Counted from the first letter of the stretch, positions 27,027 to 36,794 are shown. The stretch is DNA of 64,000 nt from Rhizobium sp. ICMP 5592 (GCF_009498525.1 NZ_QSNT01000007.1:124001-188000); one strand, 5' to 3'. Program-made: numbers and translations. Notes: generated by a model not told the origin, from the sequence alone.

Positions 27027-30000
27027 TCAGTGCGCGGCGGCATCCGGCACCACGGTCTCCGCCGCCGGAGCCTCCGGCTGCTTGCGCCGCCTGCGCAGCA
27101 CGACATAGAAAACCGGGGTCAGGAACAGGCCGAACAGCGTCACACCAAGCATGCCGGAGAAGACCGCCGTGCCGAGCGACTGGCGCATTTCAGCGCCGGG
27201 GCCGGTGGCGATCATCAGCGGCACGACGCCGAAGATGAAGGCGAATGCGGTCATCAGGATCGGCCGCAGGCGCAGATGACTGGCCTCGATCGCCGCCTCG
27301 ACGGCGCTCTTGCCTTCCAATTGCGCCTGACGGGCAAATTCCACGATCAGGATGGCGTTCTTGGCGGCGAGACCGATCAGCACGATCAGACCGATCTGCG
27401 TCAGGATATTGTTGTCCATGCCCCTCAAATGCACCCCGATCAATGCGGCCAACACCGCCAGCGGCACAATCAGGATGATGGCGAGCGGCAGGGTCCAGCT
27501 TTCATACTGGGCGGCAAGCGCCAGGAACACGAAGATGACCGACAGGGCGAAGATATAGACCGCCGTATTGCCGGTATTCCTTTCCTGATAGGCAAGCTCC
27601 GTCCATTCGAAGGTCGTGCCCGTCGGCAAGATGTTCTTTGCCAGTCCTTCCATCGTATCGAGCGCGCTGCCGGTCGATACGCCCGGCCCGGGATTGCCCT
27701 GGAGGGGAACCGAGACATACATGTTGTAGCGCTGCACCAGCGTCGGCCCGGTCGTATCGCGGATATCGACGAGAGTGCCGAGCGGCACCAGCGCGCCGGT
27801 AGCGGAGCGAACCTTCAGCGCCAGAATATCCTCGCGGTCCATGCGATATTGCTGATCGGCCTGCGCCCGCACCTGGTAGACGCGGCCGAAAGCATTGAAG
27901 TCGTTGACATAGGATGTGCCGAGGTTGATCGACAGCGTTTCGAAGATATTCGGGATCGGCACGTTCAGCGCCCGCGCCTTGTCGCGGTCGACCGCCAGGA
28001 AATATTGCGGGCTATTGGCCGAGAAGGTGGTGAAGACACCGCTGACGCCCTTATTCTGCGCGGCAGCGCCCATCATCTGGTAGGCAAGTGGCAGGATGCG
28101 GCGCATGTCGGGATTTTCCCGGTCCATGATCTGCATCTTGAAGCCGCCGGAATTGCCGACGCCACGGATGGAGGGCGGCGGAATGGCGATGATGAAGGCC
28201 TCCTGAATGCCCTGCAGATTGCCGAAAAGCTGACCGATGATCTTGCTGGCCGTCTCTCCGCTCTTCAAGCGCTCCTCAAAAGGTTTGAACGGCGTGAAGA
28301 TAACGCCCGAGTTGGAGGCATTGGTAAAGGTCGCGCCGTTGAAACCGGCAAAGGCGACGGCATTCTCGATGCCAGGCGTCTTGTTGATGATCGCGGTTGC
28401 CTTCTCGATGACCGCATTGGTGCGCGCCAGCGATGCGCCGTCGGGCAGCTGCACGACGACGATGGCATAGCCCTGGTCCATGGTGGGCACGAAGCCCTGC
28501 GGCACGATCCTGCCCATATACAATGTCGCGCCGAGCAGCCCGGCAAAGACGAGAAGGGCGCAGCCAAGCGCAACCCAGGTGGTGACGAGATGGCGGATAA
28601 TCCAGGAATAACCCCGACTCATCGCCTCGAAACCCCGGTTGAAACCGTCGCCCAAAGCGCGGCCGAAGCGCGAGAAGATGTTGTTGGATTTCTTGTGGTC
28701 GTGCGGACGCAGCACGATCGCGGCGATCGCCGGTGACAGCGTCAGCGAATTCAGGCAGGAAATCGCCGTCGCAATCGAGATGGTCACCGCGAACTGCCGG
28801 TAGAACTGTCCCGTTATACCTGGAATGAAGGCCGTCGGCAGGAAGACGGCGATCAGCACCAGCGAAATCGCCAGAACCGCGGTGCCGACCTCGTTCATCG
28901 TCACATGCGACGCCTCCTTCGGCGTCATCCCGAGCGCTAGATTGCGCTCGACATTCTCGACCACCACGATCGCGTCGTCGACGACGATACCGATGGCGAG
29001 CACCAGGCCGAACAGCGTCAGCATGTTGAGCGAGAAGCCAAAAGCGAGCAGGAAGGCGAAGGTACCGATGAGCGACACCGGAATGGCCACGATCGGAATG
29101 ATCGCCGTCCGCCAGGATTGCAGGAAGACCAGCACGACGATGGCGACGAGTACGGCGGCTTCGAAGATCGTCTTGTAGACCTCGTTGATCGATTCCGCGA
29201 TGAATTCGGTCGGATTGTAGATGATGCGATATTCGAGCCCTTGAGGGAAATCCTGCGCCAGGTTCTTCATCGTCTTTTCGATGTCGGCGGCGGCATCGAG
29301 TGCATTGGTGCCGGGCCGAGCGAAGACGCCGAGCGCAACGGCCGGACTGCCGTTCAGATAGCTGTTGGTGACGTAATCCTGCGCACCTAGTTCGATGCGC
29401 GCCACGTCCTGCAGCTGCACAAGCCGGCCGCTATCCGTCGCCTTGACGATGACGTAGCGGAATTGCCGCGCATCGGAAAAGCGCCCCTGGGTCGTCACCG
29501 TATATTGAAAAGCGTTGGTGCCTGAAACCGGCGGCCCGCCGATGGAGCCGCCAGACACCTGCACGTTCTGGTCTCGCAAAGCCTGGACGATGTCGCCGGC
29601 GGTCATGCCGTAGGAAGCGAGCTTTTCCGGGTCGAGCCAGATACGCAGCGAATATTGCCGCTCGCCGAAGAGCTGCACGTCGCCGACGCCGTCGAGACGC
29701 ACAAGAAGGTCGCGGATGCGCGAGCGAGCATAGTTGGAAATATAGAGCTGGTCGTAGCGATTGCTCGGCGACAGCAGATGCACGACCATCATCAGGTCGG
29801 GCGAGCTCTTGACCGTGGTGATGCCGATGCGGCGGACTTCTTCAGGCAGACGCGGTTCGGCGATGGCGACGCGGTTCTGGACCAGAACCTGCGCCTTGTC
29901 GAGATCGGTGCCGAGCTTGAAGGTGATCGTCAGCGACATCGAGCCGTCGGCGCTGGAATAGGAGGACATGTAGAGCATGTCCTCGACACCGTTCACCTCC

Positions 30001-30206
30001 TGCTCGATCGGCGTCGCCACCGTATCGGCGATCGTCTGGGAATCGGCGCCCGGATAGGATGTTCGAATGACGATGGTCGGCGGCGCAACCTCGGGATATT
30101 GCGCGACCGGAAGCTGGAAATAGGCGATGCCGCCGACGATCAGCAAAACGATAGACAGGACCGACGCGAAAATCGGCCGGTCGACGAAGAAATGGGAAAA
30201 CCTCAT
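27027..30206 (-). CDS. RND multidrug efflux pump, inner-membrane transporter (HAE1/AcrB type)
   Basis: 1059 residues, the normal AcrB length. The N-terminus is 'FFVDRPIFASVLSIVLLIVG', there are two large periplasmic loops and 12 expected membrane spans, and the proton-relay aspartates sit in 'GIVVDDAIVVVENVER'. It exports drugs or lipophilic compounds across both membranes with the adaptor encoded upstream (4-base overlap). No outer-membrane factor gene is present in the window, so a TolC-like protein must come from elsewhere. Confidence 0.96.
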   Translation of the reverse strand: MRFSHFFVDRPIFASVLSIVLLIVGGIAYFQLPVAQYPEVAPPTIVIRTSYPGADSQTIADTVATPIEQEVNGVEDMLYMSSYSSADGSMSLTITFKLGTDLDKAQVLVQNRVAIAEPRLPEEVRRIGITTVKSSPDLMMVVHLLSPSNRYDQLYISNYARSRIRDLLVRLDGVGDVQLFGERQYSLRIWLDPEKLASYGMTAGDIVQALRDQNVQVSGGSIGGPPVSGTNAFQYTVTTQGRFSDARQFRYVIVKATDSGRLVQLQDVARIELGAQDYVTNSYLNGSPAVALGVFARPGTNALDAAADIEKTMKNLAQDFPQGLEYRIIYNPTEFIAESINEVYKTIFEAAVLVAIVVLVFLQSWRTAIIPIVAIPVSLIGTFAFLLAFGFSLNMLTLFGLVLAIGIVVDDAIVVVENVERNLALGMTPKEASHVTMNEVGTAVLAISLVLIAVFLPTAFIPGITGQFYRQFAVTISIATAISCLNSLTLSPAIAAIVLRPHDHKKSNNIFSRFGRALGDGFNRGFEAMSRGYSWIIRHLVTTWVALGCALLVFAGLLGATLYMGRIVPQGFVPTMDQGYAIVVVQLPDGASLARTNAVIEKATAIINKTPGIENAVAFAGFNGATFTNASNSGVIFTPFKPFEERLKSGETASKIIGQLFGNLQGIQEAFIIAIPPPSIRGVGNSGGFKMQIMDRENPDMRRILPLAYQMMGAAAQNKGVSGVFTTFSANSPQYFLAVDRDKARALNVPIPNIFETLSINLGTSYVNDFNAFGRVYQVRAQADQQYRMDREDILALKVRSATGALVPLGTLVDIRDTTGPTLVQRYNMYVSVPLQGNPGPGVSTGSALDTMEGLAKNILPTGTTFEWTELAYQERNTGNTAVYIFALSVIFVFLALAAQYESWTLPLAIILIVPLAVLAALIGVHLRGMDNNILTQIGLIVLIGLAAKNAILIVEFARQAQLEGKSAVEAAIEASHLRLRPILMTAFAFIFGVVPLMIATGPGAEMRQSLGTAVFSGMLGVTLFGLFLTPVFYVVLRRRRKQPEAPAAETVVPDAAAH

Positions 30207-31399
30207 TGGTCCGTCCCCTGGTCCGCCTGGGCAGGCGCATCAGGATTCGATGCCTCCTGAGGCAGCTCGATCAATTGCGGTGCGACCTTGACGCCAGGCC
30301 GGATACGCATCAGCCCGTTGACGACGATGGTCTCGTCGCCGGTCATGCCCTCGCGGATGACGCGGTAGCCATAAAGTTTCGGCCCGAGCCGGACGGCCTT
30401 CGGCGTCACGCTGCCATCCGTGCCGACGGTATAGACGACACGCTGGTTCTGGTCGGAACCGATGGCTTCGTCGGGAACGAGGATCGCCTTGTAGCTGTTG
30501 GAGCCCTCGACCTGAATGCGGCCGAAAAGGCCCGGCTGCAGCACGAGAGCCGGATTGGGGAAGCGAGCGCGCACGCGGATCGTGCCGGTTTGATTGTCCA
30601 CCCGGTTTTCCGCGAAATCGAGCTTGCCCTTGAATGCCTTCTGGCCGGCATCGGAAATCGTCACGGTGACATTGAGGCCGCCGCCGCCCTGCTGCAGGGC
30701 GCTGCCATGCTTGCGCGCCTCGTCGGCATAGGACAGCAGCCGGCGTTCATCGACATCGAAATAGAAATCGATCGGGTCGAGCGACACGATGGTCGTCAGC
30801 ACCGTCTGGTCGGCCTGAACGAGATTGCCGACCGAAATCAGGCGGCGATCGATGCGGCCGCTGAGCGGTGCGGTGATCTTGGTGAAATCCATGTCGAGAT
30901 TGGCGCGGTCGACGGATGCCTGCGCGCCACGGACATTCGCTTGGGCGGAGATAAGATCGCGGCGGCGATCATCCAGCGTCGAGGCAGATTGGCTGCCCGT
31001 CGTCGACAGCGATTGCGCGCGCTTGAACTGCGCATCGGCGAGTGTCAGCGACGAATTCGCCACTTCCAGCGAAGCCGTCGCCTCGTTGAGCGTGGTGACA
31101 AACGGCCGCTGGTCGATGATGAAGAGCAGGTCTCCCTGCTTGACCATCGTGCCGTCCTCGAAATGCACCTCCTGGAGATAGCCGCCGACACGCGAGCGGA
31201 CGGAGACCTCGTCGACCGCCTGGAAGCGTCCGATGAATTCATCGCTATCGATGACGTCGCGGACCACGGGCTTGGCGACCGTGACCGGTGCGGCGGGCGG
31301 GGCACTCTGCGCCAGCGCCTGAGACCCAGTAAGATGGGACCCCGCAAGAATAACAATTGTGAAGCTGAATATAGCGATACGCGCCAGCGTCTTTGGCAT
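30203..31399 (-). CDS. RND efflux periplasmic adaptor (membrane fusion protein)
   Basis: 398 residues. An N-terminal signal-like hydrophobic stretch ('IAIFSFTIVILAGSHLTG') has no lipobox Cys. The lipoyl/barrel-sandwich hybrid follows ('VGGYLQEVHFEDGTMVKQGD'), then a coiled-coil hairpin with 'LTLADAQFKRAQSL', and 'GRIDRRLISVGNLVQADQ'. The Met at 31399 is chosen because GGGGAG precedes it; the open frame extends 9 codons further without support. It bridges the AcrB-type pump and an outer-membrane channel. Confidence 0.94.
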   Translation of the reverse strand: MPKTLARIAIFSFTIVILAGSHLTGSQALAQSAPPAAPVTVAKPVVRDVIDSDEFIGRFQAVDEVSVRSRVGGYLQEVHFEDGTMVKQGDLLFIIDQRPFVTTLNEATASLEVANSSLTLADAQFKRAQSLSTTGSQSASTLDDRRRDLISAQANVRGAQASVDRANLDMDFTKITAPLSGRIDRRLISVGNLVQADQTVLTTIVSLDPIDFYFDVDERRLLSYADEARKHGSALQQGGGGLNVTVTISDAGQKAFKGKLDFAENRVDNQTGTIRVRARFPNPALVLQPGLFGRIQVEGSNSYKAILVPDEAIGSDQNQRVVYTVGTDGSVTPKAVRLGPKLYGYRVIREGMTGDETIVVNGLMRIRPGVKVAPQLIELPQEASNPDAPAQADQGTDQ

Positions 31400-31726
31400 G
31401 AAGGCTCCCCTAGAACAACAAGCCACCCACGGCCGGAAGCCGCGTCAAGCGTTCGTCATGTCTGCCTGCAATCTTCCGCGAAGGACCTGTCGCCACCGAC
31501 GGCGAAATCCAATCAGGTCCTTCGGACTCCCCACTGCATCGCGGGTCGTGTTGACCCGCGTATCGCCCAACCCGAAGGCTGGTATTTCAGCATAATGTAT
31601 AAACGGTTTATTGAATTCGACAACAGAGATTAGTGCGTTGCGGCCAGGCGCAACCATTTGTTTTTTCTAATGTAGGTGGACACCCGAGGGCTGAAACAGC
31701 GGGATGGGTGCTGCGTCGGTGGCTCC
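31400..31726. other. RND operon upstream region
   Basis: About 330 bases between the adaptor start and the uup stop (uup also on the minus strand). It contains the 13-base palindrome listed separately, near-certain site of efflux promoter control. No regulator gene and no convincing small ORF was seen; short frames here lack ribosome-binding sites. Confidence 0.5.
31599..31611. promoter_or_regulatory. Palindromic operator candidate upstream of the RND operon
   Basis: Perfect palindrome ATAAAC-G-GTTTAT about 200 bases upstream of the adaptor gene. Its form suits a TetR-type efflux repressor, but none is encoded nearby. Confidence 0.5.
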
Positions 31727-33556
31727 TCAGCCTTCCAGCTCTTCGCGCAGCATTTCCAGCTCCAGCCATTCCTCTTCCATATTCAGCAAGCTGTCGCGCA
31801 GCTTTTCCATTTCGGCAGCCAGGCGGTTGAAGCTCGCCGGATCCTTGGCGAAAAGGTTGGGGTCGGCCATCTTCTTTTCGCGGGCAGCGATCTCCGCCTC
31901 CGCCTTGGCCATTTCCTTCGGCAGGTTTTCGAGCGCGAATTTCTGTTTGAAAGAGAGCTTTGCCTTGCCCTTCGAAGCCTCAGCAGCAGACACTGACGTC
32001 CCAGCGGCCTTCGGCTTCTCAGCGGCCCTTTCAGCCCTCTTGCGCTCCTCCAGAGCACCCTTGCGCTGGGTGAGCATGTCGGAATAGCCGCCGGCATATT
32101 CGATCCAGCGTCCATCAGGGTCATCGGGATTGGCCGGCGCGATGGTCGAGGTCACGGTGCGGTCGAGGAAATCGCGGTCGTGGCTGACGAGAATGACGGT
32201 GCCGTTAAAGCCGGCGACAATCTCCTGCAGCAGATCCAGCGTTTCGATATCGAGATCGTTTGTGGGTTCGTCGAGGATCAGAAGATTGGTCGGCCGCGAC
32301 AAAATGCGCGCCAGCATCAACCGGGCGCGCTCGCCACCAGAGAGATTCTTGATCGGCGTGCGCGCCTGTTCCGGCTGGAACAGGAATTCCTTCATGTAGC
32401 CGGTGACGTGCCGCTGCTCGCCATTGACCAACAGGTTTTCGCCTCGCCCATCGGTTAGGTAATTGGCGAGTGTATCCTCCGGATTGAGCTCCTCACGCTT
32501 CTGGTCGAGCGTGGCGATCTCCAGATTGGTGCCGAGCTTCACCTTGCCGCTATCCGGCTTCAATTGGCCCGTCAGCATCTTCAGCAGCGTCGTCTTGCCG
32601 GCGCCGTTCGGGCCGACGAGACCGATGCAATCGCCGCGATGCACGCGGATCGAGAACGGCGCGACGATGACACGCTCGTCATAGGCCTTGGTAATCTTGT
32701 CGGCCTCGATCACCAGCTTGCCGCTCTCCTGCGCATCGGCGGCAGATGCCTGCACAGAACCAAGCGCCCCTCTGTGGCCACGATGGCGCGAGCGCATATC
32801 CTGCAATTCGCCAAGACGGCGCATGTTGCGCTTGCGCCGCGCGGTCACGCCGTAGCGCAGCCAATGTTCCTCGCGCTCGATTGCCTTGCCGAGCTTGTGC
32901 TGCTCCAGCTCTTCGGCTTCCAGCACCTGATCGCGCCAGGCTTCGAAATGGGCAAAGCCCCTGTCCAGCCGCCGCGAGGTGCCGCGATCGAGCCAGACGG
33001 TCGCCGTCGAGACCTTCTCAAGAAAACGACGGTCGTGCGAAATCAAGACCAGGGCGCTGCGGGTCTTCTGCAACTCGCCTTCCAGCCATTCGATGGTCGG
33101 CAGGTCCAGATGGTTGGTTGGCTCGTCGAGCAGTAGGATATCCGGCTCCGGCGCCAGAACGCGGGCAAGTGCCGCGCGACGCGCTTCACCGCCCGACAGC
33201 GTCTTCGGATCTTCTTCGCCCGTCAGGCCGAGATGTGAGAGCAGATAGGTGACGCGATAGGGGTCGTCGCCCGGCCCGAGCCCCGCCTCGGCATAGGCAG
33301 CGACCGTCTTGTAATCGGCGAAATCCGGTGCCTGTTCGAGATAGCGCACCGTCGACGACGGATGACGAAAGACTTCACCGGACTGCGCCTCGACCATGCC
33401 GGCGGCGATCTTCAGGAGTGTCGACTTGCCCGAGCCGTTGCGGCCGACCAGGCAGATCTTGTCGCCCGGCTCCACCTGCAACCCGGCGCCGGCCAGAAGT
33501 GGCGCGCCGCCAAAGCTCAGGAAGATATCATCGAGTTTCAAAATGGGAGGGGCCAA
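31727..33556 (-). CDS. uup: ABC-F family ATPase, Uup-like
   Basis: 609 residues, two ABC domains and no membrane span. Walker A motifs are GRNGSGKST and GPNGAGKTT; signatures are LSGGEARRAAL and LSGGERARLML. The interdomain linker is basic ('HWLRYGVTARRKRNMRRLGE'). The C-terminal tail of about 90 residues is charged coiled coil ('KEMAKAEAEIAAREKKMADP'), which marks Uup among ABC-F proteins. These proteins bind ribosomes or branched nucleic acids; Uup affects transposon excision and translation in E. coli. It is co-directional with thiN, 2 bases apart. Confidence 0.9.
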   Translation of the reverse strand: MAPPILKLDDIFLSFGGAPLLAGAGLQVEPGDKICLVGRNGSGKSTLLKIAAGMVEAQSGEVFRHPSSTVRYLEQAPDFADYKTVAAYAEAGLGPGDDPYRVTYLLSHLGLTGEEDPKTLSGGEARRAALARVLAPEPDILLLDEPTNHLDLPTIEWLEGELQKTRSALVLISHDRRFLEKVSTATVWLDRGTSRRLDRGFAHFEAWRDQVLEAEELEQHKLGKAIEREEHWLRYGVTARRKRNMRRLGELQDMRSRHRGHRGALGSVQASAADAQESGKLVIEADKITKAYDERVIVAPFSIRVHRGDCIGLVGPNGAGKTTLLKMLTGQLKPDSGKVKLGTNLEIATLDQKREELNPEDTLANYLTDGRGENLLVNGEQRHVTGYMKEFLFQPEQARTPIKNLSGGERARLMLARILSRPTNLLILDEPTNDLDIETLDLLQEIVAGFNGTVILVSHDRDFLDRTVTSTIAPANPDDPDGRWIEYAGGYSDMLTQRKGALEERKRAERAAEKPKAAGTSVSAAEASKGKAKLSFKQKFALENLPKEMAKAEAEIAAREKKMADPNLFAKDPASFNRLAAEMEKLRDSLLNMEEEWLELEMLREELEG

Positions 33557-33558
33557 GA

Positions 33559-34212
33559 TCAGACTCCGGTAAGATCATAAGGGCGGGCAAGGACGATTGC
33601 CCTGCCGCTGCCGAGCGAAAAGCGCACAGCGCCTTCCGCAACATTGGAAATGGTGCGCGATGCCCCGAAGGGCAGATGGAAATCACGCAGGGGATAGCGG
33701 ACGTTATGAATGAACAGCCCCGTCAGATCGCTGAAGCCGAGAACGGAAAACAGCGAGCCCGCAGGCAGCGCCAGTTCCATGTCGCCCGGCAGCAGCGGCA
33801 CGGCCTCCTCGTCGCCCGATGTCAGCAGCACGTCAAAGCCCTTTTCGGCAAGCTGGATGCCGTAGAGCAGGTGCTGGATCGCATGATCAGACCGTTCTCC
33901 GCCCATGGCGCCAGCAAGGATCAGCCGCTTGGCGCCGCGATCGATCGCCTCCGTAATGGCGATCTCGCCGTCCGTAGCCGCCTTCGCCGCCGGATAGGGC
34001 TGCTTCGGCACATCGGGAAAGGCGCCGCTCAGATCTGGCGGCGTCGAGTCGAAATCGCCGACCCAGAGCTCGGGCGTCGCATTCAGTGCCACGGCATGGC
34101 GCATGCCGCCATCCGCCGCGATGAAACGGCTGCCGGCTGTCGCAGCGCGCAGCCGATCCGTCAGGCGCAACTCGCCGCCGAGGAGGATGGTGAAGGTCGT
34201 GGATTGGCTCAT
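33559..34212 (-). CDS. thiN: Thiamine diphosphokinase
   Basis: 217 residues. It converts thiamine to thiamine diphosphate with ATP. Typical segments are 'FIAADGGMRHAVALN' near residue 30, 'LWVGDFDSTPPDL' with conserved aspartates, and 'GGERSDHAIQHLLYGIQLAE'. It is followed by uup with a 2-base gap. A TPP-riboswitch thiamine importer lies 2.6 kb away on the other strand, so uptake and activation of thiamine are encoded close together. Confidence 0.92.
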   Translation of the reverse strand: MSQSTTFTILLGGELRLTDRLRAATAGSRFIAADGGMRHAVALNATPELWVGDFDSTPPDLSGAFPDVPKQPYPAAKAATDGEIAITEAIDRGAKRLILAGAMGGERSDHAIQHLLYGIQLAEKGFDVLLTSGDEEAVPLLPGDMELALPAGSLFSVLGFSDLTGLFIHNVRYPLRDFHLPFGASRTISNVAEGAVRFSLGSGRAIVLARPYDLTGV

Positions 34213-34276
34213 GTGCCAAGCCCATAGCGCAAAGACATGTCCCTAGGAAGAGCGCTCTTCAGCGCCAAGCCGGCAT

Positions 34277-34804
34277 TCAGTCGGTGGTTTCCTTGAGGCG
34301 CGTCTGAAAAGCATGCTCATAGCCGCCGATGAAACGGTCGAATAGGTGCGAAAAGGCCTCGATATCCTCGGGCGACCAATCCGCAAGAATGCTTTCGATG
34401 AGAGCGAACTTCTGCGCCTGGATTTCGGCAAGCAGCCTTTGACCGAGCGTCGTCAGCACGACGACGATACGCCGCGCATCCGCCTGCGATGCCTTGCGGC
34501 GCAATACGCCGCGCGTCACCATCTCGGCGACGATGCGGCTTGCCCGCGAAGGATCGATGCGCAGGATCTCGGCGATCGTGCCGACGGTGACCTCACCGGA
34601 GCCTTCCGCCCGCCTGACTGCATCGATGACGTCGAGATGCGAAAGCTCCAGCCCCGGCGCAACATTCTGGATCGCCAGCCGCCCGATCATGCGGCGGCCT
34701 GTCATCAGGCGCATGCGCGTCATCACCTGGCCGATGCGCAGCAGATTTTCGTCCTCAGGCAGCGGCGTTGCTTCAATTTCTCGTGTGGTCGTTGCTGATG
34801 TCAT
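34277..34804 (-). CDS. MarR family transcriptional regulator
   Basis: 175 residues. The winged helix is visible as 'VTVGTIAEILRIDPSRASRI' followed by 'VAEMVTRGVLRRKASQADAR' and 'RIVVVLTTLGQRLLAEI', the standard MarR recognition helix and wing. It is divergent from a 14-span MFS exporter, and a palindrome lies in the shared promoter region. It most likely represses the exporter until a toxic or aromatic ligand binds. Confidence 0.9.
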   Translation of the reverse strand: MTSATTTREIEATPLPEDENLLRIGQVMTRMRLMTGRRMIGRLAIQNVAPGLELSHLDVIDAVRRAEGSGEVTVGTIAEILRIDPSRASRIVAEMVTRGVLRRKASQADARRIVVVLTTLGQRLLAEIQAQKFALIESILADWSPEDIEAFSHLFDRFIGGYEHAFQTRLKETTD

Positions 34805-34863
34805 CCCGCCATCATATCAAAGACGGACAGATATTAAAATATGCAAACGGCATTCATCTGCCG

Positions 34864-34894
34864 TTGACAATTATATGCCAATAGCACATATATT
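34864..34894 (+). promoter_or_regulatory. Exporter promoter with overlapping MarR operator candidate
   Basis: A -35 word TTGACA (34864-34869) and -10-like TATATT (34889-34894) are 19 bases apart. Inverted arms TATATG (34872-34877) and CATATA (34887-34892) fill the spacer and overlap the -10. A repressor here would block RNA polymerase. Confidence 0.6.
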
Positions 34895-34967
34895 GTCTCG
34901 CAACATGTTGCCCTCGAATAGCCTACCCGAAAGCAAGATGCTGCGGATTCAGGAACTGGAGCGACCC

Positions 34968-36557
34968 ATGCCCGTTCGGTCGAACGCGCGGCACTCCAGG
35001 CAAGCTCGGATTTCTCGCTCCATGGACATGCAGATTACGCCCGCGCCGCTCGTTGCGGATCACCGCCGCCGGCTCATCCTCTTTCTCTTCCTGATGACCG
35101 CCATGTTCATGGCAACGCTCGACAACCAGATCGTCTCGACGGCGCTGCCGACCATCGTTGGCGAATTCGGACATCTGGAACGCTTCGGCTGGATCGGCTC
35201 GGCCTATCTGCTGTCGCTGTCCGCCGTCATGCCGGTCTATGGCAAGCTCGGCGACCTTTTCGGCCGCAAATATGTGATGATGACCGCGATTGCGATCTTC
35301 ACCGTCGGCTCGGCCGTCTGCGGCCTTGCCGTGTCGATGGATACGCTGATCGCCGCCCGCGTCCTGCAGGGCCTTGGCGGCGGCGGCATCCTGGTATCGA
35401 TCTTCGCCGTCAACGCCGATCTGTTCGAGCCGCGCGAGCGCGCCCGCTACCAGAGCTATTCCAGCCTGGTCCTGATGGCGTCGGGCGCCATCGGCCCGGT
35501 TCTTGGCGGCACGATGAGCGATCTCTTCGGCTGGCGCTCGATCTTCCTCGTCAACGTGCCGATCGGCTTCATCGTCCTTGCCGGCCTCGCCTTCATGCTG
35601 CCTTACCGCAAGCCGGCCCGTAAGCCGAAGATCGACTATGCCGGCGCCATTCTGCTTGCACTCACCACCACCAGCATCGTGCTCGCCGCCGACGGCACGG
35701 AACTCTTCGGCTCGCTGCTGTCGCCGCAATGCCTCGGCATCATTGCCTTCGGCGCGCTCTCGGCACTCGCCTGGGTCTTCGTCGAGCGCCGCGCACCGGA
35801 GCCGATCGTACCACTGACACTGTTCCGCAACCCGACCTTCGGCCTGCTCCTGATCACCTCGATCACCAGCGGCGCGGTCGCGATCGGCATGGTCAACTAT
35901 TTCGCACTGTTCCTGCAGACGACGACGGGCCTGTCGCCGTCGGTGGCCGGCCTGCTCTTCATCCTGTTGACCGGCGGTATCGTCTGCGGCTCGCTCTCGG
36001 CCGGCCGGCTGATTTCGGCGCGGGGCCGCTACAAGCCCTTTGCTATCGCCAGCGCCGCCTGCAGCACCATCGCCTTCGCAACGCTGGCGCAGGTGCACGC
36101 CGGCACGCCCATCGCCTTCATCGGCGCACTGATGCTGCTGCATGGCATCGGCATCGGTCTTGCCCAGCAGGTGCCGGTCATCGGCATCCAGAACACCGCC
36201 GCAAGCCGCGACGTCGGAGCTGCCACCGGCGCCGTGACGCTGTCGCGCATGGGCGGCGCCTCGATCGCCATCTCCATCTACGGCGCCATCATCGCCGCCA
36301 AGCTCGGCAATGTCGGTGTCTCGATCCCCGGTGTTCCCAACATCAAGGAACTGACACCAAAGATGATGGCCGCGCTGCCGGATGCGACACGCGAAGCGGT
36401 TGCCAGCGCCTATGCCAGCGCTTTTAGCCCGCTGTTCATGACCGCCGCTGCCATCTGCTTCGTCGGCCTGCTGACCGCACTCACGCTGAAGAACGTCCAG
36501 CTTCCGAGCGCCACCAAGAAGCTCGACAGCCAGGCCGCTGCCCACGCCGCCGAGTAA
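34968..36557 (+). CDS. MFS multidrug exporter, DHA2 (EmrB/QacA-like, 14-span)
   Basis: 529 residues from the ATG at 34968, preceded by GGAG; an ATG at 35022 gives 511 residues and fits the family better but has no ribosome-binding site. The hydrophobic part starts with 'LILFLFLMTAMFMATLDNQI' containing the family motif D1, then 'GKLGDLFGRKYVMM' (motif A) and 'LVLMASGAIGPVLGG' (motif C of exporters). It likely expels drugs by proton antiport, controlled by the divergent MarR protein. Confidence 0.92.
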   Translation: MPVRSNARHSRQARISRSMDMQITPAPLVADHRRRLILFLFLMTAMFMATLDNQIVSTALPTIVGEFGHLERFGWIGSAYLLSLSAVMPVYGKLGDLFGRKYVMMTAIAIFTVGSAVCGLAVSMDTLIAARVLQGLGGGGILVSIFAVNADLFEPRERARYQSYSSLVLMASGAIGPVLGGTMSDLFGWRSIFLVNVPIGFIVLAGLAFMLPYRKPARKPKIDYAGAILLALTTTSIVLAADGTELFGSLLSPQCLGIIAFGALSALAWVFVERRAPEPIVPLTLFRNPTFGLLLITSITSGAVAIGMVNYFALFLQTTTGLSPSVAGLLFILLTGGIVCGSLSAGRLISARGRYKPFAIASAACSTIAFATLAQVHAGTPIAFIGALMLLHGIGIGLAQQVPVIGIQNTAASRDVGAATGAVTLSRMGGASIAISIYGAIIAAKLGNVGVSIPGVPNIKELTPKMMAALPDATREAVASAYASAFSPLFMTAAAICFVGLLTALTLKNVQLPSATKKLDSQAAAHAAE

Positions 36558-36577
36558 GCCGCGCATCGCTGCAACCA

Positions 36578-36597
36578 ACAAGGGGGTACCCCCTTGT
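36578..36597. repeat. Perfect 20-base palindrome
   Basis: ACAAGGGGGTACCCCCTTGT lies between the MFS stop and the TPP riboswitch. There is no T-run behind it (TCATCCC), so it is not a standard terminator; it may be a hairpin 3' end or a protein-binding site. Confidence 0.6.
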
Positions 36598-36633
36598 CAT
36601 CCCGTCGTCACGGGGCTAAATCTGCCAACGCTC

Positions 36634-36735
36634 TAACGGGGTGCCTTATGTCTTTCAAAGACATCTGGCTGAGAGGCCTTCACCGGCCAACCCGCGGAAC
36701 CTGATCCGGCTAACACCGGCGGAGGGATTAGACGC
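36634..36735 (+). promoter_or_regulatory. TPP riboswitch (THI box) controlling thiBPQ
   Basis: Conserved elements occur in order: CGGGGTGCC, GGCTGAGAGG, CCAACCCG, GAACCTGATCCGG, TAACACCGGCGGAGGGA. It ends about 60 bases before thiB, whose ribosome-binding site GAGGAGG is close to the start. No terminator hairpin is evident, so control is probably at translation initiation. Confidence 0.95.
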
Positions 36736-36794
36736 GTGAAAAAAATCATAGCGCCCTTTTCCCGTTCAAGACGAAATCTAGAGGAGGCGCTGCC

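Noticed and set aside
27030..28736. 568-codon open frame on the plus strand
   Set aside because: Antisense to the AcrB-type gene; a GC-rich shadow frame with Arg/His/Asp-rich composition.
34923..36581. 552-codon open frame on the minus strand
   Set aside because: Antisense to the MFS exporter; lacks hydrophobic structure and domains.
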